A stretch of 64,000 nucleotides of DNA, taken from DATLZU01 sp035573855. GTDB taxonomy: Bacteria > Nitrospirota > Nitrospiria > Nitrospirales > Nitrospiraceae. The DNA is taken from positions 62,001-126,000 of the forward strand of contig DATLZU010000013.1 in assembly GCA_035573855.1 (NCBI GenBank), written 5' to 3'. The notes under the pieces were generated by a model. The model saw nothing but the letters and a program-made list of their open reading frames with translations. It had not been told where the DNA came from and made no database searches. Position numbers and translations under genes: made by a program. Of this stretch, positions 42,865 to 50,595 are shown piece after piece (the first letter of the stretch is position 1; each line of letters begins with the position of its first letter).

Positions 42865-42944
42865 CCTAAACAAAAAGGGGTCGCCTAAACAAAAAGGGGT
42901 CGGGAGTCATTCTTGGTCGCTAAAATGACTCCCGACCCCTTTTT
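42865..42944. repeat. Tandem 19-bp repeat plus perfect 21-bp inverted repeat
   Basis: A 19-bp unit starting CCTAAAC and ending GGGGTCG occurs twice in tandem (42865-42883, 42884-42902). Bases 42891-42911 are perfectly inverted at 42924-42944 with a 12-base loop; the arms have the core GGGGTCGGGAGTCATT. The right arm ends in TTTTT, so the hairpin can act as a terminator. The core reappears, diverged, at 43725-43888 on the other side of the next gene, a pattern known from REP/RAYT-type palindromes. Confidence 0.75.
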
Positions 42945-42997
42945 GATCTCCATACGCTTGACGTATACTTGACCTATCGTCTCATTGGATCCTTTTC

Positions 42998-43714
42998 ATG
43001 AGAAGCACAACGGGCAACTTCCGTTCCGAAACTGTCCGGACCATCCGCCGCATCTTTGATGCACTCGACTATTCGACCCTCGGTCGCGTGTACTGCGACG
43101 AGGGCGGGGACGAGTTCTGGAAAGCCAAGCGCGGGCCGTGTCGGCGGCTGGGGATCAAGCTGGCCAAGGCACTGATGGGGCGGCTGAAACCGGGCGGACG
43201 GAGTCTCTACGTCGGCGCTGGGGTGGCGGAAATCCCCGCGCTGGCAATGGAGACGCTGGAACTGGGACGTCAGGTCACAGCCTATAATTTGCGGGCCGAC
43301 GAAGTCGCGGTGCTGAACCACGCCTGCAAGGGATTGCCCTTCGAGTTGGCGGCAGCCGATGCGGGGACGGCGCCGGGCATGTTCGACCATCTCTGGATCG
43401 TGAGCGTGTTGAACGACCCAGAACGGTTTCCCCATCTGGCCGCGCTTTCCTATGGCCGAGCCGATCCTGTCACATTCGATCCGAAGACATTTGCGGACGA
43501 GCGCCGCATTGTGAGGATGTTAGCTGGCCGGTGTCTACGTAAGCTTACGCTCCCCGCGCTGGTCACAACCTCAACAGAGGAGTTGGTCTGGATCGCCGAA
43601 TGGTGTCACCGGCGAGGCATTCCCTACCGAGTCGGGGCCGAACGGTATCCTACGGCGACCGTGGGCGATCCGGTGTGCTTTGTCCTCATCGGTCAAGCGC
43701 TCACCCGCAAGTGA
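42998..43714 (+). CDS. Putative SAM-dependent methyltransferase-like protein
   Basis: 238 residues. The only recognisable element is a Rossmann-type loop, RSLYVGAGVAEIPALAMETLELGRQVTAYNLRADE, similar to motif I plus the acidic strand of class I methyltransferases. A later HLWIVSVLNDPERFP could be strand 4. No catalytic motif (NPPY, DPPY) is present, so the enzyme may bind SAM for another purpose, or not at all. The gene is bracketed by palindromic repeats on both sides and transcribed alone. Confidence 0.5.
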   Translation: MRSTTGNFRSETVRTIRRIFDALDYSTLGRVYCDEGGDEFWKAKRGPCRRLGIKLAKALMGRLKPGGRSLYVGAGVAEIPALAMETLELGRQVTAYNLRADEVAVLNHACKGLPFELAAADAGTAPGMFDHLWIVSVLNDPERFPHLAALSYGRADPVTFDPKTFADERRIVRMLAGRCLRKLTLPALVTTSTEELVWIAEWCHRRGIPYRVGAERYPTATVGDPVCFVLIGQALTRK

Positions 43715-43724
43715 CGCCCCCTTG

Positions 43725-43888
43725 AAAAGGGATCGGGAATCTTTTTCATGCCCTTTCGCACGCATCCGCTACATGGCGGAACTATGGTGTGAACCTCGCC
43801 ATAGTGCTCTTCTTGAGCACAGACACCGATACGTCTCGCTAGCATGAACAGTAGCACAGCAACTTAGAAAAGACTCCCGACCCCTTTT
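43725..43888. mobile_element. MITE-like structured repeat with 21-bp terminal inverted repeats
   Basis: The ends 43725-43745 and 43868-43888 are inverted copies matching at 19 of 21 bases, with the same core as the hairpin at 42891-42944. Inside are two perfect hairpins: ACTATGG/CCATAGT (43781-43805) and GTGCTC/GAGCAC (43804-43820). No open frame is present. The size, about 164 bp, and the structure fit a small non-autonomous element of REP/RAYT type. Confidence 0.5.
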
Positions 43889-43908
43889 GTAGTGGCCCGG
43901 GACCGGTT

Positions 43909-44454
43909 TCAGATCTTGAACCCAGCCTTTTCCTTCGCCGGATCGGCCATGTATTGGTATTGGCGGGCATAGCGCACGTAGTTCTGCGCCGATTCTCTGA
44001 TCCAGGCCAATTCCTGCTCAGTGACCGGTCGCTTGATCTTGGCCGGCGAGCCAAGAATCAGACTCTTGGGCGGCACAACCGTGCCCTCAGTCACCAGTGC
44101 ACCGGCGCCAACGACCGAATCCTCGCCGATCACTGCGCCGTCCATGATGATCGCGCCCATGCCAACCAGCACTCGGTCTTTGATCGTGCAGCCGTGCAAG
44201 ACCACGTGATGGCCGATGGTCACGTCGTCGCCGATGAGGAGCGGCGCCGTGTCATGGGTAACGTGGAGCATACAGAGGTCCTGGACGTTGGTCCGGTGCC
44301 CGATACGAATGTAGTTCACGTCACCACGGATCACGGCATGAAACCACACACTGCACTCCTCGCCCATCGCCACGTCGCCTATGACGACGGCCGTCTCTTC
44401 GATGAAGCAGGACTTCGGGATCGTCGGCTTGATGCCTTGGAAGGCACGGATCAT
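43909..44454 (-). CDS. Gamma-class carbonic anhydrase family protein (YrdA/CaiE type)
   Basis: 181 residues from the ATG of MIRAFQGIKP. Left-handed beta-helix hexapeptide repeats run throughout (VIGDVAMGEECSVWFHAVIRGDV, IGDDVTIGHHVVLHGCTI, VLVGMGAIIMDGAVIGEDSVVGAGALVTEG). Zinc-ligand histidines are in MLHVTHDT and IGHHVVLH. A C-terminal helix (WIRESAQNYVRYARQYQY) completes the family layout. Carbonic anhydrase activity is variable in this family. Confidence 0.9.
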   Translation of the reverse strand: MIRAFQGIKPTIPKSCFIEETAVVIGDVAMGEECSVWFHAVIRGDVNYIRIGHRTNVQDLCMLHVTHDTAPLLIGDDVTIGHHVVLHGCTIKDRVLVGMGAIIMDGAVIGEDSVVGAGALVTEGTVVPPKSLILGSPAKIKRPVTEQELAWIRESAQNYVRYARQYQYMADPAKEKAGFKI

Positions 44455-44508
44455 GCCGACACTGTAGGGGATAAGAAGCGGCAATGGCAAGCCCGGACCG
44501 GCTTGTCG

Positions 44509-44538
44509 TTGACAGGCTTTTCACACGTCCCGTAGACT
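44509..44538 (+). promoter_or_regulatory. Sigma70-type promoter TTGACA-18-TAGACT of rimO
   Basis: TTGACA at 44509-44514 and TAGACT at 44533-44538. The expected start near 44545 is about 2 bases before the ATG at 44547, implying a leaderless mRNA. No Shine-Dalgarno is visible for that ATG. Confidence 0.5.
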
Positions 44539-44546
44539 GACGGACT

Positions 44547-46007
44547 ATGTCGCGCAAAACGCTCCCCATGGCCGGCGAAACACGGAGGCTCTCTCTTCCT
44601 TCCCTTTCCTTCAAAAAGGGAAAGGGGGAGAGGGCGAAAAAGGCGAAGACCACGGTCGGCTTTGTGAATCTGGGCTGCTCCAAGAACCAGGTGGATTCCG
44701 AAATCATGCTCGGCTTACTCCTAGCGAACGGCTTCGAACTGACCACCGACGCGGAAAAAGCCGAGGTGGTGATTATCAACACCTGCGGCTTCATCGAAGA
44801 AGCTAAACAGGAATCCATCAACGCCATCATTGAACATGGCTTATTGAAACAGTCCGGCTCCTGCCGCGTCCTGATCGCCGCCGGTTGTCTGGCCCAGCGC
44901 TACCAGGGCGAACTGCTCAAGGAGCTGCCGGAACTGGACGCAGTGGTAGGGACCGGCGAGTTTGGCAAGATCGCCGACATCTGCCGCGATTTGCTCGCGC
45001 CCAAGAAACGGCACCAGCGGCTCTGGATCAGCCAGCCCCCCTACCTCTACGACGACCTGGTGCCGCGGCTCAGACTCGGCGCGCGCCATAGCGCCTATAT
45101 CAAGATCGCCGAAGGCTGCAATCGCAACTGCACCTTTTGCGCGATCCCACTCATGCGCGGCAAGCAGCGCAGCCGGCCGATCGCCTCCATCGTCGCGGAG
45201 GCGCGCCGTCTAGTCGACGAAGGAGTGAAAGAACTGAACCTCATTTCACAGGACACCATCAACTACGGAGTGGACTTGGGCCTGCGCCAGGGGCTCGTGA
45301 CGTTGCTCCGCGAGTTGGTCACGGTCAAGGGCCTCCGCTGGATCAGGCCATTCTATCTCTATCCGCAACAGGTGTCCGACGAACTGCTGGACCTCTATGC
45401 GGGCGAGGAGCGGATCGCCAAGTACATCGACATGCCACTCCAGCACATCAACGATGCCCTGCTCAAGGCCATGCACCGGCTGGGCGACCGGGCAGCGATC
45501 GAGCGAGTGGTCGAGCGCATCAGAACCCGCGTGCCCGGTGTGACCTTCCGCACGGCCTTCATCGTGGGCTTTCCCGGCGAGACCGACAAGGCCTTTGAGG
45601 AACTCAAAACCTTCGTGGAACAGGCCCACTTCGACCGGGTGGCGGTGTTTTGCTACTCCGACGAAGAGGGCACGCCGGCGGCGGAGCTTAGCGACAAAGT
45701 CGATCGCTCCGCGATGGAAAACCGGCGCAACGAGTTGCTGGCCATTCAGGAGTCGATCGCCTCGACAAAAAGCCGTGCGCTAATTGGGCGTTCGTTGGAG
45801 GTGCTCGTGGACGGGCCGTCGGAAGAAACGGATCTTCTGCTCGAGGGCCGGCACGAAGGCCAGGCCCCGGACATCGACGGTGTGGTGTACATCAACGATG
45901 TGTCGGACAGTCTCGCCGGCCGCCCCCTACCCCGATCGGGCGACTTCATTACGGTCGAAATCACCGACGCCGCAACATACGATCTGGTCGGACGGATCGT
46001 AGCCTGA
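44547..46007 (+). CDS. rimO: Ribosomal protein S12 methylthiotransferase RimO
   Basis: 486 residues. The MTTase domain has the three cluster cysteines (VNLGCSKNQVDSE, INTCGFI, AAGCLAQRY). The radical-SAM domain has CxxxCxxC in GCNRNCTFCAIP, and a TRAM domain closes the protein (VYINDVSDS..GDFITVEITDAATYDLVGRIV). It methylthiolates an aspartate of ribosomal protein S12. The first 35 residues are unusual: bases 44595-44635 are a C-run/G-run hairpin repeat that encodes SLPSLSFKKGKGERAKK ahead of the normal start of the fold at TVGFVNLGC. Confidence 0.93.
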   Translation: MSRKTLPMAGETRRLSLPSLSFKKGKGERAKKAKTTVGFVNLGCSKNQVDSEIMLGLLLANGFELTTDAEKAEVVIINTCGFIEEAKQESINAIIEHGLLKQSGSCRVLIAAGCLAQRYQGELLKELPELDAVVGTGEFGKIADICRDLLAPKKRHQRLWISQPPYLYDDLVPRLRLGARHSAYIKIAEGCNRNCTFCAIPLMRGKQRSRPIASIVAEARRLVDEGVKELNLISQDTINYGVDLGLRQGLVTLLRELVTVKGLRWIRPFYLYPQQVSDELLDLYAGEERIAKYIDMPLQHINDALLKAMHRLGDRAAIERVVERIRTRVPGVTFRTAFIVGFPGETDKAFEELKTFVEQAHFDRVAVFCYSDEEGTPAAELSDKVDRSAMENRRNELLAIQESIASTKSRALIGRSLEVLVDGPSEETDLLLEGRHEGQAPDIDGVVYINDVSDSLAGRPLPRSGDFITVEITDAATYDLVGRIVA

Positions 46008-46074
46008 CAACCCGTTCTCGTCGCGCGGCTGTCAACGATCTGTCACGCCTTGCGGGCACCGCGGAAGGAGATTC

Positions 46075-46103
46075 TTGACAGGTCATTCCGAATTCTGCAT
46101 GAT
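46075..46103 (+). promoter_or_regulatory. Promoter TTGACA-17-CATGAT at the left edge of the CRISPR island
   Basis: TTGACA at 46075-46080 and CATGAT at 46098-46103. The expected start is near 46110, 17 bases before the CARF gene ATG. CTGTCA occurs at 46029 and 46040 and the inverse in TTGACA, possible operator half-sites. Confidence 0.45.
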
Positions 46104-46126
46104 GCTGCAGGTCGGAGCGAGGGCGC

Positions 46127-47263
46127 ATGCGCGACGTCTTGGTGGCGGTCGGTGGGCTCACGCCGCAAGTCGTAACGGAAACGCTGTGGGCGCTCCATCA
46201 CCGCACCCCGCCGATTCATCCCGCTGAAGTCTGGATTCTGACCACCCAAGCTGGCCGCAAGGCTTGTCTCGAGAAGCTGCTCAGAGCGAATCGCGCACTG
46301 GCCCGCTTCATCCGCGAGTATCGGCCGAAGCCGATGCCGCGCTGTCAGGCTTCCCACGTCATCATCCTGAAGGGAGCGGACGGCAAGCCCCTTGATGACG
46401 TCCGCTCCGAGCGGGACAACCAGGCCATCGCGGATCAGCTCGCCGAGTTCATCAGGAAGCAGGTGGAACGGTCGGACGTTCGTCTCCACTGTTCGGTGGC
46501 CGGCGGACGGAAGACGATGGGGGTGCTGCTTGCCAGCGCGCTGCAGCTGTTTGGCCGGGCCGAGGACCGGCTCTACCATGTGCTGGTGTCGCCGGAATTC
46601 GAGTCCATCGAGGAGTTTTTCTTCCCTCCCAGGCGACCGCGATGGCTTACCGACAAAAACGGCCGCCGCCTCCTTACTAGCCAGGCCAGTATCGAGTTGG
46701 CCGAGCTGCCCTACGTGCGGTTGCGCGGGCTAATGGCACAGGCACCGCCGATCGCCGCCACGTCATTTGGAAAGTTGGTGACACTCGCCAACCAACGGCT
46801 CAGCCTGTGGCATGATCCTGACCCTCTCTATCTCGACGGCCGGGCCAAACGGATTTGGATCGGCAACCGTCCCTTGCCGCTCACCCCCGCCATGATGACG
46901 CTCTATCGAGCCTTGATCCGGACCAAGCTGGATCATTGCAGCCGTCCAGACCTCCGAACCTGCGGGGATTGCACCGACTGTTACGTGCCGTTCACCAAAG
47001 TGACCTGGGACACATCCAAAGCCCTCCTTGAAGAACGAGGAGCCGGCACGCTATTGCCCAAGGCCAAAGGTCCGGATGATGCGCCAGAGCAATTCCGCTC
47101 GCTGGTGAGCAAACTGAACAAGAAATTGGACGACGCCATCGGCCTGACCGGCAGCCCAAATCCCTACCGAGTTCGCTCGGCCGGTCCCAAGAAAGACACC
47201 GTCTATGGCCTCGCGCTTGACAAGACGAAGCTCAGGGTTGGTACGAGAACGGATGGTGAGTAA
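46127..47263 (+). CDS. CARF-domain protein, NE0113/Csm6-type (type III CRISPR accessory)
   Basis: 378 residues. The N-terminal CARF domain has VLVAVGGLTPQVVTETLWAL and the ligand-binding CSVAGGRKTMGVLLASAL (GGRKTM about 126-131), the signature of the TIGR02584 (Cas_NE0113) family. CARF domains bind the cyclic oligoadenylates made by Cas10. The C-terminal half has a four-Cys cluster (CSRPDLRTCGDCTDCY) and a winged-helix-like segment (LPLTPAMMTLYRALIRTKL). A HEPN R-x4-6-H motif is not evident, so whether it cuts RNA, degrades cyclic oligoadenylate (ring nuclease) or regulates transcription is open. It is the first gene of the island. Confidence 0.8.
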   Translation: MRDVLVAVGGLTPQVVTETLWALHHRTPPIHPAEVWILTTQAGRKACLEKLLRANRALARFIREYRPKPMPRCQASHVIILKGADGKPLDDVRSERDNQAIADQLAEFIRKQVERSDVRLHCSVAGGRKTMGVLLASALQLFGRAEDRLYHVLVSPEFESIEEFFFPPRRPRWLTDKNGRRLLTSQASIELAELPYVRLRGLMAQAPPIAATSFGKLVTLANQRLSLWHDPDPLYLDGRAKRIWIGNRPLPLTPAMMTLYRALIRTKLDHCSRPDLRTCGDCTDCYVPFTKVTWDTSKALLEERGAGTLLPKAKGPDDAPEQFRSLVSKLNKKLDDAIGLTGSPNPYRVRSAGPKKDTVYGLALDKTKLRVGTRTDGE

Positions 47264-47271
47264 GCGCCGCT

Positions 47272-48012
47272 TCAGCGGCAGAGTGGAGTGATAAGGTCCA
47301 AGACCGATCGAGCGGTGGCGAGGGACGTTTCGGCATGGATCCGCTGCGGCATACCGGAGGGAAGGAGACCGGGCAGGGCATCGGGATACCGGGTCGGCAC
47401 GTAGAACTGATCGAGTTCCCGCAGGGCATCCATCAAGGTTGCCAAGTGGGCGCGGCTCTCGTCAGGAAGCCGATTCATCAAGTCCACGAGCGCATGTGTC
47501 CGTGGCATCACCTCACCACGCCACGCAAACAGCGCCTTCAACGCTTTCTCAGCACACTGTTGCGCACGGAAGCATGCTTGATTGAACAACCTGTCCTGGA
47601 GGGCGAGTTCCGCCATGCGAAGATCCTCAGCGGCAAATGTCAGCCAACGAGTCGCATCCTCCTGTGGATGTAAGGGCATAACGGCTCCCTTTTTCAGGAT
47701 TTCTTCCCGAAAGAATGGGCGGTGCAGGCAGGCGGCCGCCTCTTCAGGGGTGTAGGCCAGAAACTGGACGCCGACCTGCGGACGCGTCACAGTTGCTAGT
47801 CTGGCTGACCGAGACACGAACGGCTCCGAGGAGCGCATGAGGACGAAGAGATCAAGGTCGCTCCACTCATGAACACGCCCGGTCGCCACGGAGCCAAACA
47901 CGCGGAGTTGAAGCACAGTGGGATCCTCGGCCAACACCTGCCGAATGCGTTCGAGTTCCTGGCGCAACCGTGTATGGCGGTCGCTGGCCTCAAGAGGAGT
48001 TGCCTGTGCCAT
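47272..48012 (-). CDS. Nucleotidyltransferase-HEPN fusion protein
   Basis: 246 residues from the ATG of MAQATPLEASDRH. The N-terminal MNT nucleotidyltransferase has FGSVATGRVHEWSDLDLFVLM (GS...SDxD). The C-terminal HEPN domain (PF05168 type) has AAEDLRMAELALQDRLFNQACFRAQQCAEKALKALFAW and PRTHALVDLMNRL. The two domains are normally separate genes of MntA/HepT-type toxin-antitoxin pairs, where the MNT AMPylates the HEPN RNase; here they form one chain. It lies antisense between two CARF genes, ending 8 bp after the first. The role could be self-neutralised toxin or nucleic-acid enzyme. Confidence 0.8.
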   Translation of the reverse strand: MAQATPLEASDRHTRLRQELERIRQVLAEDPTVLQLRVFGSVATGRVHEWSDLDLFVLMRSSEPFVSRSARLATVTRPQVGVQFLAYTPEEAAACLHRPFFREEILKKGAVMPLHPQEDATRWLTFAAEDLRMAELALQDRLFNQACFRAQQCAEKALKALFAWRGEVMPRTHALVDLMNRLPDESRAHLATLMDALRELDQFYVPTRYPDALPGLLPSGMPQRIHAETSLATARSVLDLITPLCR

Positions 48013-48038
48013 CGTGTCTCCTGGACTCTCCCAAATCC

Positions 48039-48083
48039 AGCGGAAACCTAGCACAACCCCTCGCATCCGGCAACGTTTCCGCT
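48039..48083. promoter_or_regulatory. Inverted repeat in the divergent NTase-HEPN / CARF intergenic region
   Basis: AGCGGAAAC (48039-48047) and GTTTCCGCT (48075-48083) are perfectly inverted, with TCC/GGA extending the stem across a 2-base bulge. It sits midway between two divergent starts (48012 and 48144), the expected place for a shared operator. It could also be a simple hairpin. Confidence 0.4.
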
Positions 48084-48143
48084 CTGGACCGGAAGGCGGA
48101 GGATTGTTAAAACGGTGGCGAGAAACAGGAGCGGGCAACAGCC

Positions 48144-49214
48144 ATGATTCTCATCAATACGGTCGGCACTTCGGTTTTAACAGCTTGGAAGGAGTTCGGC
48201 GATCGCTATGACGAAGCCCATCGCGCCCGCTTAGTGGCAGCCCTCAAAGGTCTTGACCAGTCGGATAAGCGGCTCGGCGCAGAATTGACCTCGATCCAGT
48301 CCCTGATGAAGCAGGGAGTGGTCTCTCCAGGAGACCGACTGGTCTTCCTCGTCTCCGATACGCGGGAGGGAGCCTGCGTCGGCGACGTGTTGGCGAACAT
48401 TGGTGAACATTGGGGATTCAACACCGAGTCGCATGTGATCAAAAAGCTGCAAGGCGACGATCCCAAGGCCTTCGCCCAGGGGCTGCGCAATCTGGTCAAG
48501 AAAATCGCGGAACTGTACCGAAACGCGTCCGGACCGGTCGCCATCAACGCTACCGGCGGCTACAAGGCGCAGATTTCCTTTGCCGGGCTGATCGGTCAAG
48601 TCTTTGGCCTGCCGGTCTATTACCAATTTGAATCCTTTCCCGCCGCTATTGAGCTGCCGGCCCTACCGGTCTCGTTTGCCTTCGACGACTGGCTGGCCTA
48701 TCGTCATGTGCTGGAGGCGCTCGACGAAGGCGAAGCCGGCGAGTTGCTCAAGGCCGACGATTCGCGCATCAAATCCCTGCCAGAGAAGCTGCGCGTCCTC
48801 GTGGATACGAGCCAAGGCCTGGCCACCTTGAGCGCCCTCGGTGCTCTCTACCACGAAGGCTTCCGCGAGCGGTTCCGTGCCCAGGCACAGGCCTTGTTGC
48901 CCAAGGCATCGGGGATCGCACCGGCTGACAAGAAAGTGACCTACGAAGACGGCAACGCCGGCAGGCACCGTGGCCTGGCCGACTGGCTGGAGCGCATCCG
49001 GGCCGTGCCCTATGTGACGAGGATCGAGACGTTCTACTACAACCCGCGCCTGCCGGGCCGCTCGACCGTGGAGCCCGATCCCGCCCATGGCGACCGCGTG
49101 ATCGCGATCTACGCGACCCACGACGCCACGACCAAAGCCTACGTGTTCCTGTCTGAAAACGATCCGAAGAAAGCCCAGGCCGCGGCCGCGGACCTGGCGG
49201 AGAGGCTCCGATGA
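48144..49214 (+). CDS. CARF-domain protein (APE2256/TIGR02619 type) with possible RelE-like tail
   Basis: 356 residues. The start MILINTVGTSVLTAWKEF and the ligand-site segment INATGGYKAQISFAGLIGQVFGLPVYYQFE (about 133-162) are those of the Cas_APE2256 CARF group. A helical linker follows. The last 90 residues (GLADWLERIRAVPYVTRIETF, STVEPDPAHGDRVIAIYATHD, KAYVFLSENDPKKA) have the strand order and spacing of RelE/HigB mRNA interferases, which would make it a CARF-RelE effector like Cami1. That tail assignment is tentative. The stop overlaps the DUF2130 gene by ATGA. Confidence 0.72.
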   Translation: MILINTVGTSVLTAWKEFGDRYDEAHRARLVAALKGLDQSDKRLGAELTSIQSLMKQGVVSPGDRLVFLVSDTREGACVGDVLANIGEHWGFNTESHVIKKLQGDDPKAFAQGLRNLVKKIAELYRNASGPVAINATGGYKAQISFAGLIGQVFGLPVYYQFESFPAAIELPALPVSFAFDDWLAYRHVLEALDEGEAGELLKADDSRIKSLPEKLRVLVDTSQGLATLSALGALYHEGFRERFRAQAQALLPKASGIAPADKKVTYEDGNAGRHRGLADWLERIRAVPYVTRIETFYYNPRLPGRSTVEPDPAHGDRVIAIYATHDATTKAYVFLSENDPKKAQAAAADLAERLR

Positions 49215-50353
49215 CCATGTCCACCATTCAATGCCCGACGTGCGGCGCCACGATTCCCCTCACTGAGGCGTTGATGACCCAAGTCCGCGCGACCGTGGAA
49301 ACGGACGTGAAGCGCCAGTACGAAGTCCAGCTCCAGTCTGCCGTCAAACAGGCCGAGAGCCGGGCCAAGGAGCAGAGCGAGCGAGACCTTCGGCTGCTGC
49401 GTGAGCAGCTTGCCGAACAACAGCGGAAGACGCGGGAAGCGCAGGAGGCCGAATTGGCCTTGCGGAAGGAGAAAGCCGCGCTCGAAGAGCGGGCCCGCGA
49501 GCTGGACCTCGAAGTGGCACGCCGCGTGGACGCCGAAAAGCAGAAGCTGGAAGAGCAGATCCGCCGCTCGGCGACCGAGGAGCAGGCGCTCAAGCTCAGG
49601 GAGAAAGACAAGCAGATCGACGACCTCAAGGCGCTGCTCGAAGAGGCCCGCCGCAAGAGCGAACAGGGGTCGCAGGAGCGGCAGGGCGAGGTGCTCGAGC
49701 TCGATCTGGAAACCGCGCTGGCGCGGGCATTTCCCCATGACGCGATTCGGCCGGTGCCCAAGGGCATGCGCGGCGCCGACGTGATCCAAGAGGTACGCGA
49801 CGGAAGCCTGCGGCCCTGCGGGAGCATCATCTGGGAGACCAAGAACACCAAGGCCTGGAGTCCCGCATGGCTGGCCAAGCTGAAGGACGACCAGCGCGCG
49901 GCCGGCGCCGGCGTCGCCGTCCTGGTGTCCGTCACACTCCCCGAAGACGTCCGACCCTTCAAGCTCGTGGACGGCGTGTGGGTGACGAGCCTCTCCTGCT
50001 ACCTGCCGCTGGCCGTCGCGCTGCGCGAGCAACTGCTCCGTGTCGCCTTCGCCCAGGCTGCCGCCCAAGGGATGAGCGAAAACATGGAGGCCTTGTACCG
50101 CTACCTCTCCAGCGACGAGTTCCGCCACCGGGTCGAGGCGCTGATGGAGACCTTCGCGGCCATGCAGGCGCAGTTGGCCAAGGAGCGAACGGCCATGGAA
50201 AAGCTCTGGAACGAGCGGGCCAAGCAGATCGAACGACTGGTGACGAACACGGCCGGGATGTACGGGGCGATCCGCGGCGCCATCGGCGGCCAGTTGCCGG
50301 AGATTCCTGCGCTGGACCTCGAGGCCTTGCCCCAACCGGAGGAGCCGACATGA
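49211..50353 (+). CDS. DUF2130 domain protein (coiled coil plus nuclease-like domain)
   Basis: 380 residues. The N-terminus has a zinc knuckle half (IQCPTCGATIPL), then a long coiled coil of about 150 residues rich in Glu, Lys, Arg and Gln. The DUF2130 core follows: QGEVLELDLETALARAFPHDAIRPVPKGMRGADVIQEV and GSIIWETKNTKAWSPAWLAKLKDDQR, the latter resembling a PD-(D/E)xK centre (D in GADV, ExK in WETKN). A second coiled coil precedes the C-terminus. The activity is unproven. It is translationally coupled to the CARF gene upstream and to the DUF6922 gene downstream (ATGA at both ends), which places it in the same functional unit. Confidence 0.82.
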   Translation: MTMSTIQCPTCGATIPLTEALMTQVRATVETDVKRQYEVQLQSAVKQAESRAKEQSERDLRLLREQLAEQQRKTREAQEAELALRKEKAALEERARELDLEVARRVDAEKQKLEEQIRRSATEEQALKLREKDKQIDDLKALLEEARRKSEQGSQERQGEVLELDLETALARAFPHDAIRPVPKGMRGADVIQEVRDGSLRPCGSIIWETKNTKAWSPAWLAKLKDDQRAAGAGVAVLVSVTLPEDVRPFKLVDGVWVTSLSCYLPLAVALREQLLRVAFAQAAAQGMSENMEALYRYLSSDEFRHRVEALMETFAAMQAQLAKERTAMEKLWNERAKQIERLVTNTAGMYGAIRGAIGGQLPEIPALDLEALPQPEEPT

Positions 50354-50595
50354 GCGCGGCACAGTTGCCCGAGTCTCTCCGTCCCTATTTTTGGGATATG
50401 GACTTCGACCGATTGGATCCCGTCTCGCACGGACGATTCATCGCCGAGCGGCTGATGGAGAAAACGACACCGGAAACGTTCCGGTGGCTGATGGAGCATT
50501 ACCCGCCGGCGACCCTTCGGGAAATCGCTCAGCAGAGCCGTCGGCTGCCGATGCGGGACCGGAATTTCTGGAGGCTGTATCTTGCTCAGGCTTGA
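50350..50595 (+). CDS. DUF6922-like small protein, probable antitoxin of the AbiEii pair
   Basis: 81 residues; the start ATG overlaps the DUF2130 stop by 4 bp. The sequence LPESLRPYFWDMDFDRLDPVSHGRFIAERLMEK, TPETFRWLMEHYPPATLREIAQQSRRL is characteristic of small proteins preceding AbiEii-type nucleotidyltransferases. It overlaps the nucleotidyltransferase start by 14 bp. Antitoxin function is inferred from position. Confidence 0.68.
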   Translation: MSAAQLPESLRPYFWDMDFDRLDPVSHGRFIAERLMEKTTPETFRWLMEHYPPATLREIAQQSRRLPMRDRNFWRLYLAQA

